Counted from the first letter of the stretch, positions 25,894 to 35,336 are shown. The stretch is 64,000 nucleotides of DNA from Pirellulimonas nuda (GCF_007750855.1 NZ_CP036291.1:4402001-4466000); one strand, 5' to 3'. Notes: a model not told the origin generated them from the letters alone. Numbers and translations are program-made.

Positions 25894-28800
25894 ATGACGC
25901 TTTTGCCACGTCGGGCGCACGCCCTGCTGCTCGTCCCTGTCCTCGCCGGAATCTCGCTCTTGATGGCCGCCAGCCCCCCGCCCGATGGCCAAAAAGCGGC
26001 CAAAACGCTGATCGAGGCGGGGAACCACGCTGAAGCATACGACACGCTGCTGCGGACGCTCCGCGCCCCCACCGCCGACCCCGCCGAGCTGGCGACCGCC
26101 GTGCAGTGGGCCATCGACTGCCTGCAGCGGCTCAACCGCATCAACGAGGCGGACGCCCTGCTGGCAGAAGTCGCCCAGCGCTACCCCAAGCAGCCCAAGG
26201 TGCTGGCGGCCATCGCCCGAGAGACCCTCAGCCTGCCGCACTACGGGTTCCTGGTGAGCGGCGAGTTCCGCCGTGGCCAGCACCGCGGGGGGGGACGCGT
26301 GGTCAACGCGTTTGAGCGCGACCGCGTGCGGGCGCTCGGGCTGCTGGAACAAGCCATCGCCGCCGATCCCAAGCAGACCGACGCCAACATCTGGCGGATG
26401 CTGTCCGACGCGTTGATGGGGCAGAGCCAGGGCGGCGGCGCGTGGCGGCTGCAACTGCTGACCGACCTCGCCGAGCTGCCCGACTACGAAGAAGGCTGGG
26501 GCCAAGCACGCAGCGCCTCCGGGGCGCCGGTCGACGAGCAGGGCGAACCCATCTACTACAACACCCCCGACGGCTGGCAGGCAGCCGCCAACGACGGCGA
26601 GCGCTGGCGGTGGGCCCTGGCCCAGTGGGCGAACGAGGGGCCCTACGCCCGCTCGTCGGCCACCTCCAAGCGGATCGACTTCCTCCGCAGCCAGTTCGGC
26701 GTCGAGACGCTCCAGCAGTGGAGCGCGTGGTTCGGCCGCGGCCGCGAGGACCAGTCCGCCAAGTCCAGCACGTTCGCGTTGCACACGCTTGGCGAGGACG
26801 AAACCATTGCCCGGCTCGCCACAGGGGTGAAGCGGTTCAAGCTGCCGGACGACCACAACCCCATCAAGCTGCTGCAGAGCGAGCTCGCGATCGGCGAGCA
26901 AGAAGAGAACGAAAGCCTCACGGCAGGCGCGGCGTCGCAGCTCGCCGAAGTGTTCGAGAACCGTCGCCAGTACCCGCGCGCCGCGGAGTATTGGCGGACG
27001 GCGCTCGAGCACCTCAAGGGAGACCAGAACGCCTCGCCGCGCGAGAACGCCCGGCAGCACATCGCCCAGATCGAGAAGCCCTGGGGCCAGTTCGAGGGCG
27101 CCGCGATGCAGCCCGCCGGCCGCGGCGCGGTGGTCAGCTACCGCTTCCGTAACGGCGACAGCGTTGAAATGACGGCGCAAGTGGTCAAGGTCGACGCGCT
27201 GCTCAAAGACGTGAAGGCCTACCTCGAAAGCAGCCCCAACCAGCTCGAGTGGCAGAAGGTGAACGTCGACTCGATCGGCTACCGCCTCGTTGAGCAAGAA
27301 GAGACCAAGTACCTCGGTGAAGAAGTCGCCCGCTGGACCGCGGAGCTCAAGCCCGCAGAGCTGCACTTCGACCGCCGCACCGACCTCACGACGCCGCTAC
27401 AAGAGGCGGGCGCCTACTTGGTGACCGCGAAGCTCAAGGACGGCAACACCAGCAAGATCGTGGTGTGGGTCGCCGACGCCGCGATCGCGCAGAAGAACGC
27501 CTCGGGCAAGTCGCTGTACTACGTCGCCGACGCCGTCAGCGGCCAGCCGATCGCCGGCGCCCAGCTCGAGCTGTTCGGCTACCGGCAGGTGCAAGAGGGC
27601 CAGCGCAACCGTTTCCGTGTCGAGACCGACCGCATCACCGAGACGACCAGCGCCCAGGGGCTGTCGACCGTCGCGATCCCCACCAAGCCCGGCGGCAACC
27701 AGTACCAGTGGCTCGTCACGGCCCGCGCGGCCGACGGGCGGTTCGCCTTCTTGGGCTTCAATGGTTACTGGCTTCCCGAGCGCAGCCAGCAAAGCCTCAA
27801 CCAAACCAAGGCGATTGTTATCACCGATCGCCCCGTCTACCGCCCCGGCCAGCCGGTCCACGGCAAGGCGTGGGTAGCCCGCGCCGCGTACGACCTGCCC
27901 GACGGGCCGAACGAATTCGCGCACAAGTCGTTCGCGGTCGAGCTGTTCGACCCCAAGAACGACCGCATCGAGCAGAAGACGATCGTCTCCAACGCGCAGG
28001 GGGGCCTGCAGTTCGACTACGAGCTCCCCGAGGGCTGCACGCTGGGGGTGTACCGCTGGAGCATCACGGGGCACGGGCAGGGGACGTTCCGCGTGGAGGA
28101 GTACAAGAAGCCCGAATACGAGGTGACCGTCGATGCGCCGGCCGACCCCGTGCGGCTTGGCCAGCCGTTTGAGGCGACGATCCGCGCGAACTACTACTTC
28201 GGTTCGCCCGTCACTAGCGCTACGGTCAAGTACAAGGTGACCCGCACCACGCGCGACCAGCACTGGTTCCCCCCTAGCCCCTGGGACTGGCTGTACGGCC
28301 CAGGATACTGGTGGTTCGGGGACGACTACGCGTGGTACCCCGGCTTCGCCCGTTGGGGCTGCCCACCGCCGCGGCCGTGGTGGGGCTGGCATCGGCCCGA
28401 CGCGCCCGAGGTAGTGGCCGAGGGCGAGGCCCCCATCGGCGCGGATGGAACGCTCAAGGTCCCGGTCGAGACGGCGCTGGCCAAGGAGCTACACGGCGAC
28501 AGTGACCATGAGTACCAGGTGACCGCCGAGGTGGTCGACGCGTCGCGTCGCACGATTGTCGGCACGGGGAGCGTGGTGGTCGCCCGCAGGGCGTTCGAGG
28601 TGTTCGTGTGGCTCGACCGCGGCTACTTCCGCGTCGGCGACACCGCCACGGCCAGTGTCGCGGTCCGCCGCCCCGACGGCAAGCCGGTGCAGGGGATGGG
28701 CAAGCTGCGGCTGCTGCGGGTCACCTACCCCGCGGACAACCCAGCAGGCGACGAACCGAACAAGGCGATCGAACCGATCGAAACCGAGGTCAGCGCCTGG

Positions 28801-31800
28801 GACCTAGCCACCGACGCCGAGGGCCGCGCAGAGCTCAAGATTAAGGCGAGCGAGCCGGGCCAGTACCGTCTGGCGTACGAGATGAAGGACTCGGCCGACC
28901 GGCGGATCGAGGGGGCCATCCTGTTCACCATCGTCGGCGAAGGGTTCGACGGCAGCCAGTTCGAGTTTAACGACCTCGAGCTGGTGCTCGACAAGAAGAC
29001 CTACGCGCCGGGCGACAAGGTCCGCTTGCAGGTGAACACCGCCCGCACCGGCAGCAGCGTGCTGCTATTCGTGCGCCCCGAAGGGGGCGTCTACCCGCAG
29101 CCGCAACTGGTGAAGCTAGCCGGCAAGAGCACGATCGTCGAGATCGAGGTCGCGCAGGGCGACATGCCGAACTTCTTTGTCGAAGGGCTCACGATCGCCG
29201 ACGCCAAGCTGCACACGGTGGTCCGTTCGGTAGTCGTGCCCCCCGAGAAACGCGTGTTAAACGTCGAAGCCTCTCCCTCGGCGCCCGCCTACAAGCCGGG
29301 GCAAGAAGCCAAAATCAAACTGCGCGTCACCGGCGCCGATGGAGAACCCGTGACCGGCGAGACGGTGGTGGCCATCTACGACAAGAGCATCGACGCCATC
29401 GCCGGGGGCTCGAACGTCCCCGATATCCGCGAGCACTTCTGGAAGTGGCGCCGCGACCACACCGCCCAGACCACCACCAACCTCAGCCGCTACGAGGGGA
29501 ACCTGATCCCCAAGGGCGCCGTCGGAATGCAGTTCATCGGCGTCTTCGGCTACAGCGTGCCGGAGGAGACGGGCAACTTGGAATGGGATACAAGCTCCGT
29601 GAGCGGCGGGTTTGGAGGCGGGGGGAGACGCGAGATGATGATGTCTGGCCGCGCGATGCCGATGTCGGCCGCGGCGCCCGCGATGGAGATGCAGTTTGGA
29701 ATGGCCGACGGCGCCCCCGCACCCGCGATGCGGATGGCTAAGGAGGCCGCCGGCGAGGCCCCGGCCGCTGAGGTCCAGCCGACCGTCCGCACGAACTTTG
29801 CCGACACCGCGCTGTGGGTTGGCTCGCTGGAGGTGGGCGCCGACGGCCTCGCCGAGGTCGACCTCACGATGCCAGAGAACCTCACCGCGTGGCGGATCCG
29901 CGCCTGGACGATGAGCGCCGGCACACGCGTCGGCGAGGCGAGCACGGAGGTCGTCACCCGCAAGAACCTGTTGGTCCGCCTGCAGCAGCCGCGGTTTTTG
30001 GTGGAGACAGACGAGGTGGTGCTGAGCGCCAATGTCCACAACTACCTCGACTCCGCCAAGCAGGTGCGGGTGAAGCTGGAGCTCGATGGGGGCGTCCTGT
30101 CACCCATCGACGGCACGGAGAGCACCATCGAGGTCCCCGCCGGCGAGGACCGCCGCGTTGATTGGCGTGTCCGCGCCACGGGCGAGGGGGAAGCGACCGT
30201 CCGCGTGCTGGCGCTCACCGACGAAGAGTCCGACGCGATGCAGCTCAAGCTGCCAGTCGTCGTTCACGGCATGCAGAAGCTCGAAGCGCGCAGCGGCGTG
30301 ATCGCGGCCGATGGCAAGTCCGGCACGTTCGAGTTTACTGTCCCGGAGAAACGCCGGCCCGCCCAGTCGCGGCTCGAGGTCCGCTTCTCGCCCACGCTGG
30401 CCGGGGCGATGCTCGACGCGCTCCCCTTCTTGATCGACTACCCGCACGGCTGCACCGAGCAGACGCTCAACCGCTTCCTCCCGGCCGTGGTGACGCAGCA
30501 GACGCTTCAGCGGATGGGGATTGACCTTGCCGCAGTAAAAGGGGGCGCCAACCTCAACCCGCAGGAGATCGGCGACCCCGACAAGCGAGCCGAGGGCTGG
30601 CAGCGCTATGACCGCTCGCCGGTGTTCGACCAGGCCCAGCTCGACACGATCGTCAAGACCGGCGTGCGCCGGCTGGCCGACATGCAGCTCTCCGACGGCG
30701 GCTGGGGCTGGTTCAGCGGCTGGGGCGAGCACGCCTCGGCCCACACCACCGCGGTGGTGGTCCGCGGCCTGCTGGTCGCCAAGGCGAACGACGTCGCCAT
30801 CCCCGAGGAAGTAGTTAACCGCGGCGTTGAATGGCTCGGCCGCCACCAGAAGGAGCAACTGGCCGCGCTGGCGAATGTCGACGACAAAGGCCGGCCCAAG
30901 GACAAGGACAAGCCCTACAAGCTCTACGCGGACAACGCCGACGCGCTGGTGCAGTTGGTGCTCGCCCAAGCGGGCAAGCCGTCGGACGCCATGCGTACGC
31001 GGCTCGACCGCGACCGCACCAAGCTCAGCCCCTACGGCGTGGCCCTGTTCGGACTTTCCCTGCAAGCCGAGGGCGCCAAACTCGACGGGGCGAACGGGCC
31101 AAAGGACCAGATGCTGGCCACCGCGATCCGCAACCTGCGGCAGTTCGTGGTCGAAGACGACGAGAACCAGACCGCGTGGCTGAACCTGGGGCAGAGCCCT
31201 TGGTGGTTCTGGTACGGCAGCGAGATCGAGACCCAGGCCGCGTTCCTCAAGCTGCTGTCGGCGACCGAGCCCGACGGCGAGCTGGCCTCGCGCCTGGTCA
31301 AGTACCTGCTCAACAACCGCAAGCACGCCAGCTACTGGGACAGCACCCGCGACACCGCGCTGGTGGTCGAGGCGATGGCCGACTATCTGAAGGCGACCGG
31401 CCAAGCGAAGCCCGACATGGCGATCGAGGTCTGGATCGACGGCCAGAAACAACGCGACGTGCGCGTGACGGCCGACAACCTGTTCAGCTTCGACAACACG
31501 GTGGTGATCGAGGGCGCCGCGCTCGAAGCGGGGCGGCACACCATCGAGCTACGCAAGCAGGGCGCGGGCCGGCTGTACTACAACGGTTACCTCAGCCTTT
31601 TCACGATGGAGGACGACCTCCGCGCCGCGGGACTGGAAGTGAAGGCCAGCCGCAAGCTGTACAAGCTCGCGCCGGTCGAGGCCACGGCCGACGTCGCCGG
31701 CGCCCGCGGGCAGGCGATCAGCCACGAGGTAGAAAAGTACGACCGCACCGAGATCGTCAACCTGGGCGAGGTCGCCAGCGGCGACCTGGTTGAGGTCGAG

Positions 31801-32106
31801 CTCACCCTCAACAGCAAGAACGACTACGAGTACCTGATCATCACCGACCCCAAAGCCGCCGGCTTCGAGCCGGTCGACCTCCGCAGCGGCTACAACGGCA
31901 ACGACCTGGGCGCCTACGTCGAGTTCCGCGACCGCACGGTCGACTTCTTCGCCCGCCGCCTGGCCCGCGGCCAGCACAGCGTCCGCTACCGATTGCGCGC
32001 CGAGACGCCCGGCAAGTTCTCGGCGCTGCCGACGGTGATCCAGGCGATGTACGCGCCGGAACTGCGAGGGAACAGCGACGAGCTGAGGGTGCGCGTGGTG
32101 GAGTAA
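25894..32106 (+). CDS. Alpha-2-macroglobulin family protein
   Basis: At 2070 residues this is the largest gene in the window. It starts with a signal peptide (MTLLPRRAHALLLVPVLAGI), then TPR-like helical sequence (about residues 30-360), then the chain of macroglobulin beta domains, including the MG2 segment ITDRPVYRPGQPVHGKAW near residue 650. A 50-residue tryptophan- and proline-rich insert lies near 787-836. A glycine- and methionine-rich stretch near 1230-1290 may be the bait region. The thioester motif GCTEQ has Cys1520 and Gln1523, so it can trap proteases covalently. The alpha-toroid follows (GGWGWFSGWGEHASAHTT). Bacterial relatives guard the periplasm from host or competitor proteases. 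No pbpC partner is beside it. Confidence 0.94.
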   Translation: MTLLPRRAHALLLVPVLAGISLLMAASPPPDGQKAAKTLIEAGNHAEAYDTLLRTLRAPTADPAELATAVQWAIDCLQRLNRINEADALLAEVAQRYPKQPKVLAAIARETLSLPHYGFLVSGEFRRGQHRGGGRVVNAFERDRVRALGLLEQAIAADPKQTDANIWRMLSDALMGQSQGGGAWRLQLLTDLAELPDYEEGWGQARSASGAPVDEQGEPIYYNTPDGWQAAANDGERWRWALAQWANEGPYARSSATSKRIDFLRSQFGVETLQQWSAWFGRGREDQSAKSSTFALHTLGEDETIARLATGVKRFKLPDDHNPIKLLQSELAIGEQEENESLTAGAASQLAEVFENRRQYPRAAEYWRTALEHLKGDQNASPRENARQHIAQIEKPWGQFEGAAMQPAGRGAVVSYRFRNGDSVEMTAQVVKVDALLKDVKAYLESSPNQLEWQKVNVDSIGYRLVEQEETKYLGEEVARWTAELKPAELHFDRRTDLTTPLQEAGAYLVTAKLKDGNTSKIVVWVADAAIAQKNASGKSLYYVADAVSGQPIAGAQLELFGYRQVQEGQRNRFRVETDRITETTSAQGLSTVAIPTKPGGNQYQWLVTARAADGRFAFLGFNGYWLPERSQQSLNQTKAIVITDRPVYRPGQPVHGKAWVARAAYDLPDGPNEFAHKSFAVELFDPKNDRIEQKTIVSNAQGGLQFDYELPEGCTLGVYRWSITGHGQGTFRVEEYKKPEYEVTVDAPADPVRLGQPFEATIRANYYFGSPVTSATVKYKVTRTTRDQHWFPPSPWDWLYGPGYWWFGDDYAWYPGFARWGCPPPRPWWGWHRPDAPEVVAEGEAPIGADGTLKVPVETALAKELHGDSDHEYQVTAEVVDASRRTIVGTGSVVVARRAFEVFVWLDRGYFRVGDTATASVAVRRPDGKPVQGMGKLRLLRVTYPADNPAGDEPNKAIEPIETEVSAWDLATDAEGRAELKIKASEPGQYRLAYEMKDSADRRIEGAILFTIVGEGFDGSQFEFNDLELVLDKKTYAPGDKVRLQVNTARTGSSVLLFVRPEGGVYPQPQLVKLAGKSTIVEIEVAQGDMPNFFVEGLTIADAKLHTVVRSVVVPPEKRVLNVEASPSAPAYKPGQEAKIKLRVTGADGEPVTGETVVAIYDKSIDAIAGGSNVPDIREHFWKWRRDHTAQTTTNLSRYEGNLIPKGAVGMQFIGVFGYSVPEETGNLEWDTSSVSGGFGGGGRREMMMSGRAMPMSAAAPAMEMQFGMADGAPAPAMRMAKEAAGEAPAAEVQPTVRTNFADTALWVGSLEVGADGLAEVDLTMPENLTAWRIRAWTMSAGTRVGEASTEVVTRKNLLVRLQQPRFLVETDEVVLSANVHNYLDSAKQVRVKLELDGGVLSPIDGTESTIEVPAGEDRRVDWRVRATGEGEATVRVLALTDEESDAMQLKLPVVVHGMQKLEARSGVIAADGKSGTFEFTVPEKRRPAQSRLEVRFSPTLAGAMLDALPFLIDYPHGCTEQTLNRFLPAVVTQQTLQRMGIDLAAVKGGANLNPQEIGDPDKRAEGWQRYDRSPVFDQAQLDTIVKTGVRRLADMQLSDGGWGWFSGWGEHASAHTTAVVVRGLLVAKANDVAIPEEVVNRGVEWLGRHQKEQLAALANVDDKGRPKDKDKPYKLYADNADALVQLVLAQAGKPSDAMRTRLDRDRTKLSPYGVALFGLSLQAEGAKLDGANGPKDQMLATAIRNLRQFVVEDDENQTAWLNLGQSPWWFWYGSEIETQAAFLKLLSATEPDGELASRLVKYLLNNRKHASYWDSTRDTALVVEAMADYLKATGQAKPDMAIEVWIDGQKQRDVRVTADNLFSFDNTVVIEGAALEAGRHTIELRKQGAGRLYYNGYLSLFTMEDDLRAAGLEVKASRKLYKLAPVEATADVAGARGQAISHEVEKYDRTEIVNLGEVASGDLVEVELTLNSKNDYEYLIITDPKAAGFEPVDLRSGYNGNDLGAYVEFRDRTVDFFARRLARGQHSVRYRLRAETPGKFSALPTVIQAMYAPELRGNSDELRVRVVE

Positions 32107-32114
32107 CGTTTTTT

Positions 32115-32190
32115 AACCACGGATAGCACGGATGACGCGGATGCCGTGTAGGGTGGGTCGAGTCCGCCGCAGGCGGACGCTGACCCACCA
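32115..32190. repeat. Composite intergenic repeat: CACGGAT unit plus GTAGGGTGGGTC hairpin
   Basis: AACCACGGATAGCACGGATG starts the CACGGAT-class arm. A hairpin follows at 32149-32190, where TAGGGTGGGTC pairs imperfectly with GACCCACCA around a GTCCGCCGCAGGCGGAC core. The same hairpin family lies at 809-852. Confidence 0.65.
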
Positions 32191-32211
32191 TTTTCTCGCT
32201 ATACTGACACT

Positions 32212-32442
32212 ATGGACAACCTACTCAGCCGCATCACGATCGACCCGCAAGTCTGCCACGGCAAGCCATGCGTCCGCGGCCTGCGGTACCCCGTTGAAAC
32301 GCTGCTGGGATTGCTAAGCTCCGGGATGTCCACCGACGAAGTGCTCGAAGACTATGAGGACCTCGAGCGGGACGACCTGCTAGCCGTACTGGCGTACGCG
32401 GCCCGGCTAGCGCAGACGCGACGCATCGCTGCGGGGACATAA
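32212..32442 (+). CDS. DUF433 domain protein (VapB-like antitoxin candidate)
   Basis: The 76-residue protein is a clear DUF433 member: SRITIDPQVCHGKPCVRGLRYPVETLLGLL, then GMSTDEVLEDYEDLERDDLLAVLAYAARL. The fold is a winged helix, and the family is often the antitoxin of a pair with a DUF5615 PIN-like toxin encoded directly downstream. No such partner follows here: the stop codon runs straight into a hairpin and then a tiny membrane protein. It may be an orphan, or the partner may have been lost. The ATG follows the TATACTGACACT stretch near 32201, which could be part of a promoter. Confidence 0.85.
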   Translation: MDNLLSRITIDPQVCHGKPCVRGLRYPVETLLGLLSSGMSTDEVLEDYEDLERDDLLAVLAYAARLAQTRRIAAGT

Positions 32443-32486
32443 AAGGGGACGTGCTACTCTATTCGTAAATGAGCACGTCCCCCTTT
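32442..32486. repeat. REP-like hairpin GGGGACGTGCT
   Basis: AAAGGGGACGTGCT at 32442-32455 pairs with AGCACGTCCCCCTTT at 32472-32486 with one bulged base and a 16-base loop. It starts at the DUF433 stop codon. Similar GGGGACGTGCT hairpins are known from REP-type elements mobilised by Y1 (RAYT) transposases; no transposase is seen here. It could also end transcription. Confidence 0.6.
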
Positions 32487-32519
32487 GCGGCAACTCCGAG
32501 ATTTCAATCCTTATGCGAC

Positions 32520-32690
32520 ATGGGACGAAACGACCAATTTCGTACTGAGGTTCTTGTAATCGTTGTCCTGATGGCAACCGTCTCAGGCATCGCTTTACCG
32601 TTCGGGGTTGTCGCCGCTCTCGTTGCCGTTGGGATTACGATCTTACTTATTGGAGGCGTGAGCCTGTTCCTGAAAAGATTTGGCAAGTAG
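32520..32690 (+). CDS. Possible small membrane protein, 56 residues
   Basis: The frame encodes a polar start (MGRNDQFRTEVL) and one or two hydrophobic helices (VIVVLMATVSGIALPFGVV and AALVAVGITILLIGGVSL), ending KRFGK. An earlier in-frame ATG at 32469 lies inside the hairpin repeat, so the ATG at 32520 is preferred. Base use is more AT-rich than the neighbours. No family is recognised, and no good ribosome site is seen. It may be a real small membrane protein or a chance open frame. Confidence 0.4.
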   Translation: MGRNDQFRTEVLVIVVLMATVSGIALPFGVVAALVAVGITILLIGGVSLFLKRFGK

Positions 32691-33282
32691 CGATTGAGAC
32701 GGCTACGACGGCTTTCTCTGATCCTTTCGCTTTGACCTTCTTCGACGCAAACCACTCCGCCGAAGAGGATCGCATCGCCCGGCCGACCCGTAGGTCGGCT
32801 GCTGCTAGAGAGCCGATTGCTTGCGCGGATTCTGCTCGTAAGTAGCCACCCCCTGTGAGACAATCCACCGCGACTTGCAACACGCGGCCCGGGGAGACCC
32901 CGGGCAGAGGCGGCCGGAGGCGCGTGCGCGGTGGTTGGAGGAGAGCTGGTGATGGGGGCCCGATTGGTTGAGTCCCGTCGTGTCCCCGCATGTGTCCCAT
33001 TTGGGGGGGCTAGTGTCCCCTGGCGCGGGGACAGAGTAACCAACAGCCCCCTCGGCCGGGGGTATCGGGGTGGGTCGCACTACGCGATTTGCCCAGTTTT
33101 TCTTGGGGGTGAGGGGTTTTGACCGAAAGTAAAACACTGGGAGCGAGGGACAATGGGACACAACGCCCAGCGGCCCATTCAACTCCCGCTCGCCCTGGGC
33201 CCGCCCGTTGACGCCCACGCCCGCATCGCCCAACTTGGTGAGCTCGTTTCCCCATGCCCCGCCAAGCCCCGCAAGAAGCCCC
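32691..33282. other. Intergenic region without a supported gene
   Basis: About 590 bases. It holds the palindrome at 32782-32799, G-rich runs and repeated TGTCCCC/GGGGACA words (near 32981-33035), and TGGGACACA near 33152. Open frames on both strands are short, of low complexity and unlike proteins. The part just before 33283 should carry the promoter of the NUDIX gene, but no box is clear. Confidence 0.5.
32782..32799. repeat. Palindromic repeat GCCGACC(C)GTAGGTCGGC
   Basis: An 18-base palindrome of the same family as 24237 and 25758, here with one extra C. Confidence 0.65.
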
Positions 33283-33915
33283 ATGCCCCAGGCCGCCGCT
33301 GTTGCCGTGGAACAGGTGCTCGTGATCCCGACCAGCGACTTTCAGGCGCTCGGTCACTTTCACGGCTTTTCAAGCAACGTCAGCCGGTACTTCCCCCGGC
33401 TGCTGGAGTCCAAGGGACTCTGCTACCGCCCCCGCGGCGCTATGGAGCAGGACCCCAGCTTTAAGCAACTAATCCCGTACGTCGTGTTCCGCTTTATCGA
33501 CGCCGACGGCGAGGCGAAGGTCTTCTGTTACCAACGCGGCGGCGGCGGGGGCGAGGCCCGGCTGCACGCCAAGCGCAGCGTCGGCGTCGGGGGGCACATC
33601 TCGACGACGGACGCCGAGAAGCACGACGCCAACGCCAGCGTCTACCGCGAGGGGCTGTCGCGCGAGCTGGCCGAAGAAGTCGTGATCGGCGCCCCGTACG
33701 ACGAGAAGATCGTCGGCCTGATCAACGACGACGAAACCCCGGTCGGCCAGGTGCACCTGGGCGTGGTCCACCTGCTTGACATCGAACGCCCGCAGGTCGA
33801 GCCCAACGAAGACGACCTGGCCGACGCCGGCTTCCAACCGGTGAGCAAGATCCTCGCGGAGCTAGAGGGCTACGAGAGCTGGAGCCAGATCGTGATGCGG
33901 GCGTTGTTCGGCTAG
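33283..33915 (+). CDS. NUDIX-type phosphohydrolase-like protein
   Basis: The 210-residue protein has the sequence of a NUDIX hydrolase of a group often labelled phosphoesterase. The box region reads SVGVGGHISTTDAEKHDANA and then YREGLSRELAEEVVIG (REGLxRELxEEV); the loop between G and RE is longer than the classical 23-residue box. It also has VEQVLVIPTSDFQAL at the start and a C-terminal SWSQIVMRAL helix. Substrates could be nucleotide sugars or dinucleotides but cannot be named. The ATG at 33283 is used; 25 more residues are possible upstream but are proline- and serine-rich. It is monocistronic, with a repeat downstream. Confidence 0.8.
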   Translation: MPQAAAVAVEQVLVIPTSDFQALGHFHGFSSNVSRYFPRLLESKGLCYRPRGAMEQDPSFKQLIPYVVFRFIDADGEAKVFCYQRGGGGGEARLHAKRSVGVGGHISTTDAEKHDANASVYREGLSRELAEEVVIGAPYDEKIVGLINDDETPVGQVHLGVVHLLDIERPQVEPNEDDLADAGFQPVSKILAELEGYESWSQIVMRALFG

Positions 33916-33939
33916 CTTGATGCCGGCCCGCTGCAAAGA

Positions 33940-34022
33940 ATAGGACGCGGATGACGCGGATTTTCGGAGATCGACTTTGTGATCCGCGCCGATCCGCCTC
34001 ATCCGTGATGATTTGCGTCCCA
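33940..34022. repeat. Inverted repeat of GACGCGGAT type
   Basis: AGGACGCGGATGACGCGGATTT from about 33941 is complementary in part to GATCCGCCTCATCCG near 33990-34005 and TTTGCGTCCC near 34011-34020. The upstream-most possible start of the cysteine desulfurase lies inside this repeat, which argues against that start. Confidence 0.6.
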
Positions 34023-34045
34023 TTCTTCTGCCAGACGACCTGCTG

Positions 34046-35242
34046 GTGACCATCTACCTCGATAACCACGCCACCACGCGCTGCGACCCGCGGGTCGTTG
34101 CGGCGATGCTGCCGTTCTTTTCGGAGGACTACGGCAACGCCGGCAGCGTGGGGCACGGGTTTGGCGAGCGGGCCCGGGAAGCGGTTGACCGGTCGCGGCA
34201 GCAGATCGCCGCGGCGATTGGGGCCTCGGCGGATGAGGTCGTCTTCACCAGCGGCGCCACCGAGAGCAACAACCTAGCGATCCGCGGCGTCGCCGAGCGT
34301 CCGCGGCGGCGGGGCGACCACTTGGTGAGCGTGCAGACCGAGCACCGCGCGGTGCTCGACCCGCTGGCGCGGCTCGCGGCGCGCGGCTGGCGGGTGACGC
34401 TGCTCGGGGTCGAGCAGCACGGCTTGCCATTGGCCGGGTGGCTCGATCCGCAGAAAGTAGCTGAAGCAATTCAAGACGATACCTGCTTGGTCTCCGTCAT
34501 GCTGGCGGGCAATGAAATCGGCGTCGTCCAGCCCATCGCCGAGATCGCCGCGGTGTGCCGCGCCCGGGGCGTGCTGCTGCACTGCGACGCCACGCAAGCG
34601 GTCGGCAAGATCCCGGTCGACGTCCGCTCGTTGGGGGTCGACCTGATGAGCTTCACCGCCCACAAGCTGTACGGGCCGAAGGGGATCGGGGCGCTGTACG
34701 CCCGCGGGCGCGACCCCGTGGTGCGGCTGGAGCCGCAGATTTTTGGCGGGGGCCAGCAAGGGGGCCGGCGGAGCGGCACGCTGAACGTGCCGGGGATCGT
34801 CGGCTTCGCTGCCGCGGTCGGGCTGTGTGTCGAAGAATTGGAGTCCGAAGCGGCCCGCCAGGGGGCCTTGCGGGACCGCCTGGCAGACGCGGTGCTGGGA
34901 TCGATCGCCGGCGCCGAGCTGTGCGGGCCGGCGCTCGACGCCAAAACCCCCAGCGGCGCCCCCGCGAGGCTGCCGAACAACCTGAACGTGGCGTTTGGCG
35001 ACGTGGACGGCGAGTCGCTGATGCTGGCGATGCCGCAGCTCGCCGTGAGCAGCGGGGCGGCCTGCTCGTCCACCGACCCCGAACCGAGCCACGTCCTGAG
35101 GGCGTTGGGGCTATCGCCGGAGCAGGCCCGGGCGACCCTGCGGATCGGCCTGGGGCGGTTCACAACGGCCGAAGAGGTAGAAACCGCCGCCGCGCTAATC
35201 CCTCAGGCGGTCGCCAAGCTAAGGGGGATGGGGCGCACGTAG
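34046..35242 (+). CDS. Cysteine desulfurase (NifS/IscS family)
   Basis: A pyridoxal-phosphate enzyme that takes sulfur from cysteine for Fe-S clusters and thiolated tRNAs. The 398-residue protein starts IYLDNHATT, has the PLP lysine at residue 207 in SFTAHKLYGPKG, the TEHRAVLDP histidine region, and the persulfide cysteine at residue 340 in SSGAACSSTDPEPSHVL, followed by LRIGLGRFTT. This is the class I IscS/NifS loop. The GTG at 34046 is chosen; an earlier TTG at 34013 falls inside an intergenic repeat. An IscA-type carrier gene follows 248 bases later on the same strand, with a large hairpin between them. Confidence 0.95.
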   Translation: MTIYLDNHATTRCDPRVVAAMLPFFSEDYGNAGSVGHGFGERAREAVDRSRQQIAAAIGASADEVVFTSGATESNNLAIRGVAERPRRRGDHLVSVQTEHRAVLDPLARLAARGWRVTLLGVEQHGLPLAGWLDPQKVAEAIQDDTCLVSVMLAGNEIGVVQPIAEIAAVCRARGVLLHCDATQAVGKIPVDVRSLGVDLMSFTAHKLYGPKGIGALYARGRDPVVRLEPQIFGGGQQGGRRSGTLNVPGIVGFAAAVGLCVEELESEAARQGALRDRLADAVLGSIAGAELCGPALDAKTPSGAPARLPNNLNVAFGDVDGESLMLAMPQLAVSSGAACSSTDPEPSHVLRALGLSPEQARATLRIGLGRFTTAEEVETAAALIPQAVAKLRGMGRT

Positions 35243-35256
35243 GTTGAGGCACCCGT

Positions 35257-35336
35257 GAGCCGGGGCGTCCCCGCCCCCGGAGCAGCTCGATAACAGCGTC
35301 GATTCCGACGCTCCGGGGGCGGAGACGCCCCGGCTC
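35257..35336. repeat. Long inverted repeat, 27-bp arms
   Basis: The arm at 35257-35283 (GAGCCGGGGCGTCCCCGCCC and on) pairs with 35310-35336 with a single mismatch; the loop is 26 bases. It lies 14 bases after the cysteine desulfurase gene. It may stop transcription or protect mRNA, or be one more dispersed repeat. Confidence 0.8.

Noticed and set aside
25708..27366. 552-codon minus-strand frame at the start of the macroglobulin gene
   Set aside because: A shadow frame; the plus strand holds clear family motifs over the same bases.
32504..33043. 179-codon minus-strand frame in the gap before the NUDIX gene
   Set aside because: Composition is of non-coding type, it crosses repeats and has no family match that I can see.
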